DNA from: Ascoidea asiatica
Taxonomy: Eukaryota; Ascomycota; Saccharomycetes; Ascoideales; Ascoideaceae
Length of the DNA stretch: 64,000 nt
Direction: 5' to 3'
Assembly (NCBI GenBank): GCA_001600695.1
Contig: BCKQ01000004.1
Span: 806,001 to 870,000, forward strand
The number at the start of each line of letters is the position of its first letter. The first letter of the stretch is position 1. The notes beneath the pieces were generated by a model, which saw only the letters and a program-made list of their open reading frames with translations, did no database searches and was not told the DNA's origin. Shown here in pieces: positions 19,085 through 30,116 of this stretch. The position numbers and the translations under genes were made by a program.

Positions 19085-20350
19085 TTAAATAGGTGGATGT
19101 TTATTTTTTATATGTCTATTCAAAGAATCTTTTCGACTTGATTCTTTTCCACAAATTGTACATTTTAAAGGCTTACAAGTTTGTTTATTTTTTGCATAAG
19201 CTAGTTTGTCTAATCTTACAGCCTCTTCTATAGAAGAATAAGTGATTTCAGGTAATACACAAAGGTGAACTTGTCTAACATGCCTTTTGAGTTCATGTCT
19301 TCTTGGAAATTTTATTAAACTCCATTCACAATCAATATCAGGACATGGATATGGCCTATTTTTTTCACAATCGATTATATGTGCTAGCATTTCCCAACCA
19401 GTTTTCATATTTGGAACTTTACAACATTTAAAATTTCCAGATTTAGATTTTGATAAATTAAATTGAAGATTAATATTATTATCTAATTGCTTATGATATT
19501 CAAATTTTAATCTTTGAACATGTTGACTTTTTAAAATCAGACGTTGATTTTCTTTAATTAAAATATGATCATCTTTACTAATTTGAGGATAAGTACTTGA
19601 AGTAAGAATTATACTATTATTATTTAATGGAGAGGCTAAATTGGAAGTCGAGGTTGAGGTAGAGGCAGTAGATGAAGATGAAGATGAAGAAGATGAAGAA
19701 GAAGAAGAAGAAGAAGATGATGATGATGATGAATTAATAGAAAAAGTACCATAACTAGAACCAGAAGTAGAATTATTTGTATTGTAATTGTTATTATTAT
19801 TATAATTTAGTGAAGATGGAGTTGGTAATGAACTTATTGAATTTCTTGGAGAAATATTTTCAATACTTGGACTTGAAATACTATTCGGAGAATTATTTAA
19901 TTGATTTAAAATTTTTAAATTTGGAGAACTTAGTGAATAATTTTTATTTGAAATTAAATGAAGATTGTTTTTATTACTTGATAATGAATTATATGAAAAT
20001 TTTATATTTTGAATTGAATTATTGAATGAATTATTAAAAGAATTATTAAAAGAGATATTGTTGGATATTGGTATAAATGGAGGTTTTAAATTAGATATAT
20101 TTGGATCAATTAGAGTATTTGAATTGTTAAAATTATTCAAATTATTAGCATTATTAAGAGTATTAAGATTATTATCAGTTGTATTAAACCATGAATTAAG
20201 AAACTCATTTGAGCTATTACTATTATTATTATTACTATTACTTTTATTAGTATTTTTATTATTATTAGAAGTTAGATTATTCATTGTAGTAAGGGTTTTT
20301 TTTGAATTATTAGAATCTTGTAACTTTATAAGTTTTTTATCCTTTGACAT
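19085..20350 (-). CDS. C2H2 zinc-finger protein with Asn/Ser-rich N-terminus
   Basis: 421 residues. The N-terminal 230 are Asn- and Ser-rich with a run of about 22 Ser encoded by blocks of TCA and TCT. The C-terminus has two C2H2 fingers: CPDIDCEWSLIKFPRRHELK...H (about residues 335-361, C-x4-C) and CTICGKESSRKDSLNRHIK...H (about 397-418, C-x2-C). A further Cys/His cluster (KCCKVPNMKTGWEMLAHIID) lies just before them. The layout, with fingers at the extreme C-terminus, is typical of fungal sequence-specific regulators. I do not recognise a specific orthologue. The start is the only ATG upstream of the conserved part that gives a full ORF. Confidence 0.8.
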   Translation of the reverse strand: MSKDKKLIKLQDSNNSKKTLTTMNNLTSNNNKNTNKSNSNNNNSNSSNEFLNSWFNTTDNNLNTLNNANNLNNFNNSNTLIDPNISNLKPPFIPISNNISFNNSFNNSFNNSIQNIKFSYNSLSSNKNNLHLISNKNYSLSSPNLKILNQLNNSPNSISSPSIENISPRNSISSLPTPSSLNYNNNNNYNTNNSTSGSSYGTFSINSSSSSSSSSSSSSSSSSSSSSTASTSTSTSNLASPLNNNSIILTSSTYPQISKDDHILIKENQRLILKSQHVQRLKFEYHKQLDNNINLQFNLSKSKSGNFKCCKVPNMKTGWEMLAHIIDCEKNRPYPCPDIDCEWSLIKFPRRHELKRHVRQVHLCVLPEITYSSIEEAVRLDKLAYAKNKQTCKPLKCTICGKESSRKDSLNRHIKNKHPPI

Positions 20351-21586
20351 TATTACGAATTTTGAATGTGAAAACTATATTAAAATCTATTTTATTGATA
20401 TTATTGAAAAAAAATAGATCATTGAAATAATAAATAGAGATAACATTATTGAAGAAAAAGGAAATATGCTATTCAATTTATACTTCATTTTTATAAGATA
20501 GAAAATTTTTAAAAAAATAGAGGAATAGAAGATCAAAAATATATCAGATTTATCAGTTATGTTAAATTACTATAGTTATAGAATTGATATAAATAAAAGT
20601 AAAATTGAAAATTAGAAAATCAAATCATTGTAAAAATAAAATTGTTTGAGTATAAATAAAGTATTGTTTAATAGTGCTTTTGATTACATTTAAAGTTGAT
20701 TTTGTAAGTTAAATATCGAACTTAATTATCACTTTTGAAACTTCCAGACATAAATAAGTGAGAAAAAAAACAAGAAGAAACACAGAAAACCAACCTAAAG
20801 CAAGAGTAGGTCAGATGGGCACTAAAAAACAAATTCTTCGCAGTTTGGAAATTGAGTTTAGGTTCTTGTTTTAAATTAAAACCAATTACAGTTACACCGA
20901 AGAAAAAAAAGTGCAAGCTCGAAGTCATTTCCCAGGGATAAAAAGAGCTGAAACTTCAGGAAATAAGACAAATGGTTTAGGGATATTACTGCAGCAGTAT
21001 GAAGTTGCATTTGTGGATGTTTTTTGTCGCACAATGATAAAGAACCCCAGAAATAAAAGCTCACAAAACCCAGATCCATCCTGAAAGCGTTCCAAAAGTT
21101 CTCCAGAAAGTTCCTAGAAAATTCCCATGTTCCAGCAGTCAACCAACTGCGACATCCCAATCGGGCAACTGCAGGATTCACTCACTTGGTTCGGCTTTCG
21201 GATTGAGTGTGGTGTGTGTACTGGGTGGGCGTAGTGTGTTTAGTAATATACTTTATATATTTACATGGCGCAGTAAATAATGGATGTGGTTGGTGTTTTG
21301 TGGATGGAAAGTTGGCGTAAGGCTGTGCAACTTTTTCTGCGCCGAGTGCCTCATTTCACATTCCAGTTCCGAGGGTGTATGTGGATGGTGATCACTGCCT
21401 GCTTCTTTTGGGATTGTCAATGGTGCTTGTGCTTTTTCTTTAACCACCACTAAGATCTGAAATGTGGAGCATTTTTCAAATAAATGTATATTGCCATAAC
21501 AGTTATACTCAGACAATGATAAAATAATATATCAAATAATATCACAATTGACTTCAACTTATATAAATACACTTCTAATTTCCACA
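20351..21586. promoter_or_regulatory. Long divergent intergenic, C2H2 gene / RAM1
   Basis: 1236 bp. The left 350 bp is AT-rich leader. From about 20730 to 21450 GC is clearly higher. 21204-21241 is G/T-rich (GTGTGGTGTGTGTACTGGGT), with similar patches at 21280-21310 and GAGGGTGTATGTGGATGGTG at 21371-21390; these resemble yeast telomeric or Rap1-type sites. Short minus-strand ORFs here have no recognisable protein character. Confidence 0.4.
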
Positions 21587-23050
21587 ATGCCTTCTGAGAA
21601 AGATGTAGATCAAATCTTAGGACTTTTAGGTAAAAAAAGACCAATAACTGTTCATAACATATCCACTGACAAAGATTATCAATTTCAAAATTTAATTCAA
21701 ATGACAGAATATTCTAATATCAAAGCAGAAATTGAATTTGAAAATAAAAATAGTTTAAATTTCATCAATTCATTAAAAACAAGAACTATAATTGATCAAA
21801 AAAAAACTGAAGAACTTTGTTTAGAAAAATATACAAAATTTATTGAAAAAGATATTGTACCAAAATTATTAACTTCTTTACATTTAAAATATTTAAATTA
21901 TTCATTAAAAAATCCTTTACATAAAAATTTTGTTAAATTAGATGCTTCTCAAACTTGGATAATTTATTGGCTAATTAATTCAATTAATTTATTAGATTTA
22001 AAAGCTGATAATTCATTAATAAATGATGACAAAAAATCATTATATGAAAATTTAAGTAAAAGAATAATATCAACTATCGATTATAAAAATGGTGGTTTAG
22101 GTGGTGGTTTAGGTCAATTAGGTCATATTGGTTCAACTTATGCAGGAATTTTATCTCTTGCAATTTTAAAAAATTATAAAGATTGGGATATTTTACCAAG
22201 ATCTCAATTTTATAATTGGATTATGAATAATTTAAAACAAAAAGATGGTTCTTTTATAATGTCTATAGATGGTGAAAAAGATGTAAGAGCTGTATATTGT
22301 GTATTAACTGTTGCTTCTTTATTGAATATTTTAACTGAAGATTTAATTCTTGGAGTTCCAGAATGGTTAGCTTCTTGTCAAACTTATGAAGGTGGTTTTG
22401 GTGCTACTCCAGATACCGAAGCTCATGGAGGTTATACATTTTGTGCAGTTGCAAGTCTTTGTCTTTTAGGTAAACCTTGTGAAATGTTAAAGAAATATTG
22501 TAATTTTGATAAATTAATTAAATGGTTAGTATCAAGACAATATAATATTGAAGGTGGATTTTCTGGTAGAACAAATAAATTAGTTGATGCTTGTTATAGT
22601 CATTGGGTTGCATCAATTTCCCCATTTATTGAAATGGCTTTACAAACTGAAAATTCTGAAAATAAAAAAATTTCAATAATATCTAGAAATTCTTTACAAA
22701 ATTATATATTAGCTTGTTGTCAAGATACAAATTATGGAGGTTTAAAAGATAAACCTGGAATGAATCCAGATTTTTATCATTCAAATTATGCATTATGCGG
22801 TTTATCATCATGTCAAAATCAATTTACATTTAATTATAAAAGATATAATAAATTTAAAAATAAAAATAATTTCCAATTAGATTCTTCTGCATATTCAATA
22901 GATTCAGAAACTTGGAAAGATTCAAAAATTATTGATATTTATTCAGAAAATTTAGTTGGTAAAATTAATCCAATATTTGGTTTACCAGAAGGTTATGCAG
23001 AAACTATGAATCTATATTTTAAAAATATTGATCAAAAATCTAAGAAATGA
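21587..23050 (+). CDS. RAM1: RAM1, protein farnesyltransferase beta subunit
   Basis: 487 residues (S. cerevisiae 431). It adds a farnesyl group to CaaX cysteines (Ras, a-factor, Ydj1) with the shared alpha subunit Ram2. The alpha-alpha barrel repeats are clear: GGLGGGLGQLGHIGSTYAGI, QTYEGGFGATPDTEAHGGYT, EGGFSGRTNKLVDACYSHW and YGGLKDKPGMNPDFYHSNY. The DxC motif within LVDACYSHW and the HSNY histidine are the zinc ligands in the family. The start is the first ATG; upstream of it the frame opens only at TTG. A loop of about 30 residues near the C-terminus (KNKNNFQLDSSAYSID) is extra compared with yeast. Confidence 0.93.
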   Translation: MPSEKDVDQILGLLGKKRPITVHNISTDKDYQFQNLIQMTEYSNIKAEIEFENKNSLNFINSLKTRTIIDQKKTEELCLEKYTKFIEKDIVPKLLTSLHLKYLNYSLKNPLHKNFVKLDASQTWIIYWLINSINLLDLKADNSLINDDKKSLYENLSKRIISTIDYKNGGLGGGLGQLGHIGSTYAGILSLAILKNYKDWDILPRSQFYNWIMNNLKQKDGSFIMSIDGEKDVRAVYCVLTVASLLNILTEDLILGVPEWLASCQTYEGGFGATPDTEAHGGYTFCAVASLCLLGKPCEMLKKYCNFDKLIKWLVSRQYNIEGGFSGRTNKLVDACYSHWVASISPFIEMALQTENSENKKISIISRNSLQNYILACCQDTNYGGLKDKPGMNPDFYHSNYALCGLSSCQNQFTFNYKRYNKFKNKNNFQLDSSAYSIDSETWKDSKIIDIYSENLVGKINPIFGLPEGYAETMNLYFKNIDQKSKK

Positions 23051-23086
23051 TACTATATTTAAATGAATAAAAAAAAATTTATATAA

Positions 23087-23090
<4 letters not shown>

Positions 23091-23116
<26 letters not shown>
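23091..23116. repeat. (AT)13 tract between convergent RAM1 and CYS4
   Basis: Perfect alternating AT in the 109-bp gap between the stops. AT-rich alternating tracts act in yeast 3'-end formation (efficiency elements such as TATATA). Confidence 0.8.
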
Positions 23117-23122
<6 letters not shown>

Positions 23123-23159
23123 TTATATATAATGATTAAAAATGAATATTTGAATAAAA

Positions 23160-24680
23160 TTAATATAAACCATTTTCAACATAATATGAAAGTAAATCAA
23201 CTTTTGTAACTATATGAATTGGTTTTAAAGATTTATCAGTAACAATTGCACAAGAATTATGTTCAAAGAATTGATCTAAATCAGATAATTTTGTATTTTC
23301 AGTAATTGATTTAAAAGATCTCTTTTTTTGTTTTAAAATATCATTTTCATCAGTTACAAAACCAGTTAATTCTCTAAAATCAAACATAACTTTTTCAATA
23401 GAATCTGATAAAACAATTTTTTTTGAAGATAATTTACTTAATATATTACCTAAAGTAACTAAACCAACTAATTTATCATTATTTAAAACAGGAACTTGAT
23501 CAAAACCATTTTTTCTTAAAATTTCAACAACTTTAGAAACATTTTGAGATAATTGTGCAGATATAACAGTACTTAATTTTAAATCTTTAATTATTGGACT
23601 AGGATTTGATAAATTTGAAGAATTGTTATTATTATTATTATTTGAAAACTTACTTTTAATATCTTCTTCATCTATAAATAAATGATTTAATTTCATCCAA
23701 TCATCATCAATAAATTTAGTTAAATAAGATCTAACACTATCAGGTAAAACAACAACAACAACATCATCTTCTGTTAAAGATGGAGTATCTTTAATATATT
23801 TTAAAGCAGCAGCTAAAGCACTACCAGAAGAACCACCAACTAATAAACCTTCTTGTTTTATTAATCTTCTTGCTAAATCAAAAGATTCTTTATCTTCAGT
23901 TTTATACCATTTATCAATTAAATTTCTATCTAAAGCATTTGGTACAAAATCATAACCAATACCTTCAACTTGATAAATTGGATTATCATTTGTTTCATTT
24001 AAAGATTCAGGTACAGCTAAAATTGAACCAAATGGATCAGCACCAATAATTTGAATATTTGAATCTTGTTCTTTTAAATATTTTGCAATACCAGAAATAG
24101 TACCACCAGTACCTGCACCAGCAACTAAAGCAGATATTTTACCATTAGTTTGTTTATAAATTTCATAACCAGTTGTATAATAATGAGCTAAAGGATTATT
24201 TGGATTATTATATTGATCTAAGATTACTGAATTTTTAATTTCTTTATTTAATTTTTTTGCAACACCAATATGAGATTCAGGAGCATCCCAAGCAGCTTCA
24301 GTTGGAGTTCTTACAATTTCAGCACCTAAAGCTTTTAATACAGATACTTTTTCTTTTGACATTTTTTCAGGTAAAGTTATAATTGTTCTATAACCTTTGA
24401 TAGCACCTAATAAAGCAATACCAATACCAGTATTACCAGAAGTTGGTTCAATTAAAGTATAACCATTATTTGGTATAATTGTACCAGCTTTTTCAGCTTC
24501 TTCAACCATTCTTTTTGCAATTCTATCTTTTACAGAACCTCCAGCATTAAAATATTCACATTTAACATAAATTTTTGGTTTAATATTAAATTCTTTTGGA
24601 ATTGTATTTAATTGAACCATTGGAGTATTTCCAATTAAATCAAGAACATTACTTGATACATGATAATCAATTTTAGACAT
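23160..24680 (-). CDS. CYS4: CYS4, cystathionine beta-synthase
   Basis: 506 residues (S. cerevisiae 507). It condenses serine and homocysteine to cystathionine, the first step of reverse trans-sulphuration, in the cytosol. Pyridoxal-phosphate Lys51 lies in GGSVKDR; TSGNTGIGIA binds the cofactor and substrate, AGAGTGGTISG is the phosphate loop and GGSSGSALAAAL closes the catalytic core. Residues about 370-500 are two CBS repeats (VVEILRKNGFDQVPVLNNDKLVG and the C-terminal one). As in yeasts, the N-terminal haem-binding Cys/His segment of the animal enzyme is missing. A short Asn insert (residues 346-351) links core and CBS domains. A perfect 16-bp E-box palindrome lies about 515 bp upstream. 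Confidence 0.95.
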   Translation of the reverse strand: MSKIDYHVSSNVLDLIGNTPMVQLNTIPKEFNIKPKIYVKCEYFNAGGSVKDRIAKRMVEEAEKAGTIIPNNGYTLIEPTSGNTGIGIALLGAIKGYRTIITLPEKMSKEKVSVLKALGAEIVRTPTEAAWDAPESHIGVAKKLNKEIKNSVILDQYNNPNNPLAHYYTTGYEIYKQTNGKISALVAGAGTGGTISGIAKYLKEQDSNIQIIGADPFGSILAVPESLNETNDNPIYQVEGIGYDFVPNALDRNLIDKWYKTEDKESFDLARRLIKQEGLLVGGSSGSALAAALKYIKDTPSLTEDDVVVVVLPDSVRSYLTKFIDDDWMKLNHLFIDEEDIKSKFSNNNNNNNSSNLSNPSPIIKDLKLSTVISAQLSQNVSKVVEILRKNGFDQVPVLNNDKLVGLVTLGNILSKLSSKKIVLSDSIEKVMFDFRELTGFVTDENDILKQKKRSFKSITENTKLSDLDQFFEHNSCAIVTDKSLKPIHIVTKVDLLSYYVENGLY

Positions 24681-25986
24681 TTTTTGAAATTATTAATTAT
24701 ATTAAGTTTTATTTGTATTAATTATAAATAGAATAATAGAATAAAAGAATAAAAGAATAAAAGAATAAAAGATAATAAATTTTGAAATTAATGAATATTT
24801 GATAGATATTTATATTTTTGAGACAATAAAATACAATATAATATATGACTAAATTATGTTTATTGATTAATAATTAGTAATTTATAAATTAGATTATTTT
24901 TGAAAACTTCGATATAATCAATAATAATGATAATAATAATAATAATAATTTTAATTATGAAATCATTAATTAAAATTTTAGTGATAAAAATTTGGACAAT
25001 CTTCGTTTTTATTTTCATAAATTTGCAATAAAAACTCGAATATTCCCAAGATGAAATGCTCATCAGAGGGAAACTAGTCCTAGGAGTAGACAAATAGTAC
25101 GCAGTGGTTTAAAACAGTACGTTTAATACTATTCAGATGTGCTCTCAGGAAAAGTCGCCCCAATTTTGAAAATTTTCACGAAGCAGAAAAATGGCATTTC
25201 ACGTGAAATGGTGAGTGTTGGGACAATAATGTCCTGGATTGTGGATTTGAATGTCCTGAAACCTATAAAAGAGAATAGATCCGTTGCGCTGGTTGTGATT
25301 TTCAAATTATACGAGGTCAAATAGCACAAGCTTTTTTACGGAAAAATAAAATAAAAGAGGGTTTCGGATTTATGCAAAGGTTATGCAGGGTTCCAACGGC
25401 AAACATAAATTACATTAATTTTAATTTGAAATGCGGAACGAGTAACCTAATACGGTTTATAAAGTGGCGAGTGAACATTTCAAGATGCTAGGGCATGCAA
25501 GCCAAGATCTAGGGCAAGAGTATACAAATTCTGGGTCACATTGCTGTTTCCCTTCAGCCCTATTTGACGGGGTCCTTGCGGATCAACCCCTCCACCGCCA
25601 TGCCGGACTTATCTCCAGAGAAATTGCCATTCTCGACGGACTTAACCCCATAATATTATTAATAATAATAATAAGTGAAATACTTTTTTGGTTCTATTTA
25701 ATTCAAGTATTTTATTTTTTAGCTAATATCTCTCGGTCATTAAGTTTGGATAAAATTTCTCAGATTTCATTAAATATTGTAAAAGACTCTGAGTAGCAAG
25801 GCAATATAGAAAATAAGAAGAAGAAAAAACTTTATTCAATTATAATCGAAAACGAGCTTTATAAAATGAAAATCATTTATATGATTATTAATTAAGATTA
25901 AATATTATATTGAAATAAGATTCAAATAGTTATAATATCATTCATTGATAGTATTGATTTAATATATTACAATATTATCTTGAAAG
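24681..25986. promoter_or_regulatory. Long divergent intergenic, CYS4 / MCH-type transporter
   Basis: 1306 bp. An 8-bp GAATAAAA tandem lies at 24738-24772. At 25195-25210 is the perfect palindrome CATTTCACGTGAAATG, centred on a Cbf1-type CACGTG. From 25050 to 25650 the GC content is far above the surroundings. No tRNA promoter boxes and no convincing ORF were found in it. Confidence 0.45.
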
Positions 25987-27468
25987 ATGTTTGAAATTCA
26001 AATTGATAAATTTAAAAAAGAAGAAACTTCATTGAATTATACTACAATTCAATTAGATAATTCTAATCAAATTGAATTAAATAAAGATTTAGAAAAACAT
26101 TTAAAAGAAAATTTAAGATCTAATTTAAATGGAAATTTTGATGTACCAGATGGTGGATATGGATGGATAGTTGTAATTGCAGTTCATTTAGGTGCTTTTA
26201 TAACATGGGGATCAAATTCTGCTTTTGCAGTATATTTAGCATATTATTTAAATAATAATATTTATAAAAATTCAACAAAATTAGATTTTGCAACAATTGG
26301 TGGTTTAGCTTTTGGATCTGGAGTAATTTTTGCACCTTTTATAACATATTTTTCTGGTTTATTAGGTTATAAAATTATTATATTTATTGGATCTATATTA
26401 CAATTTATTGGAATGTTTTTAGCAAGTTTTTCATCACATAATAAAATTTGGCAATTATTTTTAACTCAAGGTTTACTTCAAGGTATTTCTCTTGCTTGTA
26501 TATATTGTCCAATAATTACAATCATACCACAATGGTTTAAAAAAAAAAGAACAATGGCAACTGGATTTGTTGCAAGTGGTGCAGGTATTGGAGGTATTTA
26601 TTTTGCTTTAACTTCAGGTAAAATTATAAATTCGTTAGGTATTAGATGGGCACAAAGAATTCAAGCAATAATTTGTTTATTTATTTCAATAATAATTTTA
26701 TTATTAATTAAAGATAGATCAAAAAAAATTAAACCAGAAATTAAAATTATTGATATTGAAGTTATAAGAAATAAAGGATTTTGGATTTTAATTTTTTTTA
26801 TAATTTGTTGTATTCTTGCTTATGTTACTGTTCAATATCTTATAAGTGATTTCACAGAATCTTTAGGTTATTCAAGTCATCAAGGTTCAATATCTTCAAC
26901 AATGATTGGAGTTGGAGCATTATTTTTTAGACCAACTTTAGGAATCTTAGGTGATATTTATGGTCCAGTAACAATTGGATCAATTTGTTATTTAATTTGT
27001 TCAATATTATGTTTTACATTATGGTTATTAGGTAAAAATTATGCATCAGCTTTAACACTTGGTATATTCTTAGGTGGTTTCATGGGTTATATATGGACAT
27101 CAATTGGTTCAATAATTTCAAAAGTTGTAGGATTAAAAAAATTAAATGTAACTTTTGGAATGATTTGGATTTTTATTGGAAGTTTTGGTATAATATCTTG
27201 TATTTTTGGAGTTTTATTAAAAGGGAAAAGTAAAATTTCAAATAATTATATAAATGATAATGCTTATGTACATCCTGCAATATTTGCAGGATCTCTTTTC
27301 TTTGGAGCTTTTCTTTTTTTATTATTATTAAGAGGTTATTTAATTGCAAGAGATAAATTAACTGAAGTTGATGTAGATTCTGATTATGGTAATGAACTGA
27401 CTTTAAAAGTATCTTGGCTCTCAATTATTAAACATCTTTTTGTCTTCAAAACTTCAGTATTGATCTAA
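25987..27468 (+). CDS. MCT/MCH-family major facilitator transporter
   Basis: 493 residues with about 12 membrane segments starting near residue 60. The family signature PDGGYGWIVVIAVHLGAFI opens TM1, and the conserved ACIYCPIITIIPQWFKKKR and ATGFVASGAGIGG segments of the MCT fold follow. Yeast Mch proteins belong to this family: Mch5 takes up riboflavin, and the others have unclear substrates and do not carry monocarboxylates. The cytosolic N-terminus is polar and the tail short. The sequence does not show which Mch it corresponds to. Confidence 0.85.
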   Translation: MFEIQIDKFKKEETSLNYTTIQLDNSNQIELNKDLEKHLKENLRSNLNGNFDVPDGGYGWIVVIAVHLGAFITWGSNSAFAVYLAYYLNNNIYKNSTKLDFATIGGLAFGSGVIFAPFITYFSGLLGYKIIIFIGSILQFIGMFLASFSSHNKIWQLFLTQGLLQGISLACIYCPIITIIPQWFKKKRTMATGFVASGAGIGGIYFALTSGKIINSLGIRWAQRIQAIICLFISIIILLLIKDRSKKIKPEIKIIDIEVIRNKGFWILIFFIICCILAYVTVQYLISDFTESLGYSSHQGSISSTMIGVGALFFRPTLGILGDIYGPVTIGSICYLICSILCFTLWLLGKNYASALTLGIFLGGFMGYIWTSIGSIISKVVGLKKLNVTFGMIWIFIGSFGIISCIFGVLLKGKSKISNNYINDNAYVHPAIFAGSLFFGAFLFLLLLRGYLIARDKLTEVDVDSDYGNELTLKVSWLSIIKHLFVFKTSVLI

Positions 27469-27577
27469 AATAACTTAACTCATTCATATTCATATTCATA
27501 TTCTTATTCTTATTCTTATTTATATCACTTCTCTTTTATATTCTAATCAAATGGCATTTATTCATTCAGCATTATCA

Positions 27578-27608
<31 letters not shown>

Positions 27609-27866
27609 ATTCATTAATTTACTTTTTGTATGGCGTTTGTTTACAAACAAAGCCAGTGAAGAAGACCCGAAATAATGGTCTCATTTCTTTTTCGTGTTTT
27701 GATTCCAATAAAAAAAAAAAAGGTCAACGAGAAACGAAAAGAAATGAAAAGAAATGAAATGAAAAGAAACGATGGAAATGAATTATAGAAATAGAAATAG
27801 AAGTAGAAGTAGAAGTAGAAGAAGAAGAAGAAGTGAATAGAGAGTCAATACATTTACTTTGGAAGG
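27469..27866. promoter_or_regulatory. Intergenic, MCH-type gene to DDC2
   Basis: 398 bp. Contains TTCATA and TTCTTA repeats (27480-27522), a TAAA tandem (about 27585-27607) and a strongly purine-biased run from about 27720 to 27840 (AAAGAAATGAAA, then AGAAGT and GAA units) ending just before the DDC2 ATG. Confidence 0.5.
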
Positions 27867-30077
27867 ATGTCCTTGCCTCAAGATGAAAATCATGATAGTT
27901 CCTTTGATGATATAGAAGGCAATGACTTCGATGATAGCGATGACGATATGCTAATTCAGGCTACTTTAAGACCTGCAACTCAAACAAATGATGATGATTT
28001 ACAATACTACTCCCAAAACTTCAATTTAAATAATGAAAAAGATAATTCAAATGATAATTCAAATGATAAACTTCAAGAATATAAAAATGAATTATATTCT
28101 ACAAAAGGTGAATTATCAATACTTCGATCTAATTTTGAGAAAAATAATTTTGAAAATAATAAAAAAATAAATGATTTAACTTTAGAAAATCAAAATATTT
28201 TAAAAGAGAAAAATAATGAAATTATAAATTTAAAAGAATTAGTTAGAAGATTAGAAAATGATAATAGATTAAATGAAGCAACTGCAAGAAACTTATCATA
28301 TTCAAGAAAATTAAATAAAAAAAGAAAAATAACTTCAAATAGTTCAAATTTAAGTTCTCAGGAAATTGAATTGAAAAAAGAAAATCATTCATCAAATTCC
28401 AATAATATTATTAATGATCCAATGCAATTAACAGATAATGATTATGAAATTTTGAATTCAATGATATTACAAGATGAAATTGATATAAATGATAATAAAA
28501 TTCAAATTGAGAATGAAAATAATGATGAAAATAAAGATGTGAATGAAATTGAGATTGAAAATGAAATCGATTTCTGTTCACTTTCAATAAAATTATCACA
28601 ATCTTTTAATGAATTCAATTCAAATAATATAATTAATGAATTTATTGATTTTATTTCTCAAGAATCAATTCCAGGTTCTTTTAAAATATTTTATTTTTTA
28701 TCAAAAATTGGTATTTCATTTAATTATAATTTTAATAATTTTAAAATTAAAAAATTTAATCAATCTTTTACATCTGCTTTTCAAAATTTTTTTAATGATT
28801 ATAAAAAAATTTTATCATTTAATGAATTTTTTATAAAATTTATTTCAATATTATTAAATTTAATTAATAATTTAATTAATATTAATCATTTATATTTACC
28901 AATACCATTTTTATTAGCTTTATTAAATTCTTCTTTTCAATTTAATAATGAATATCAAAAATTTTATAATTTAAATAAAATTTTATTAAAAGAAATTTTT
29001 GAAAATTCATTAAAAAAAATTAATCAATTTTTAAAAATTTATAAAAATTTAATTTCAATTGAAATTAATTCAATAAATGAAAATGATTTTTTTAAAAAAA
29101 ATTTAAGATTAATGAATTTACAAACAGAACATTTACAAAATTTAATTTTAATTTATTTATTTGATAATTTAGAAACTTTATTTCAATTTTTAAATATTTT
29201 TGATGATGATTTATATACTTTTAAAATTTGGAAATTATATGAAGATAATGATGAATTAAATTTAATTTCAATTTCAGAAATTTATAAATTTCCAATAAAT
29301 TCAATTTTTAATATTATTCAAATTTTATCAAATTCAATCACAGAAATTTCATTTTATAATTTTAAATTTAATCAAAGTAAAAAAAATTTTAATAATAATA
29401 AATCAAAAAAAATTGATTATAAAATTTTATTTTTTTTAATAAAATTATTAAATTTAGATTATTCAAATAATTGGAATTATAATTATTATAGTTTAAATAG
29501 AATTATTGGAAATAATGATAATATTCAAATACTTAATGAAATGGTGATAAATGAAGAAATTAATGAATTATTTGGTTCTATAAGTATAATAAATAATTTA
29601 CATAAAAATGATCAAGATTTCAATGATAATGAAGATGTTGAAAGGGAAATTGAAAATGAAATTGAAAATGAAATTGATGGAACAAATTCTGGACTTATAC
29701 TTGTACCATTACCTTCAAAAACATTAATTAAAAAAATTAAGAAAAATAAAAAAGAAGAATTAAATTCATTTGAAATAAATTCAAAGTTATTAGAACCTTC
29801 AAATGGAGATGAAAATAGAAATAATCATTTATTAAATATAAAATTGAATATAATTGAATTAATTGAGAATTATTTAATATTTAATGGAATTGAAACATCA
29901 TCATTATTAAGTAATTCAGGATTATTAAAACAATTAATTAATGTTATTGGATATTTTCAAAGTTTAATTATAAAACATTCAAGATCTAAATTAATTTATT
30001 TAAGAATTGAAATTGTTTCAAAATTAATTAGAATAATTTATATGATTTGGAAAAAAAGTTATGATTTATCAATAATT

Positions 30078-30116
<39 letters not shown>

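Noticed and set aside
20722-21516. Minus-strand ORFs of 68-101 codons upstream of RAM1
   Set aside because: Overlapping frames, no domain, no low-complexity match to other genes, and they fall in a promoter region.
25464-25796. 110-codon frame in the CYS4/transporter intergenic
   Set aside because: Opens at GTG rather than ATG, and the protein looks like translated noncoding DNA.
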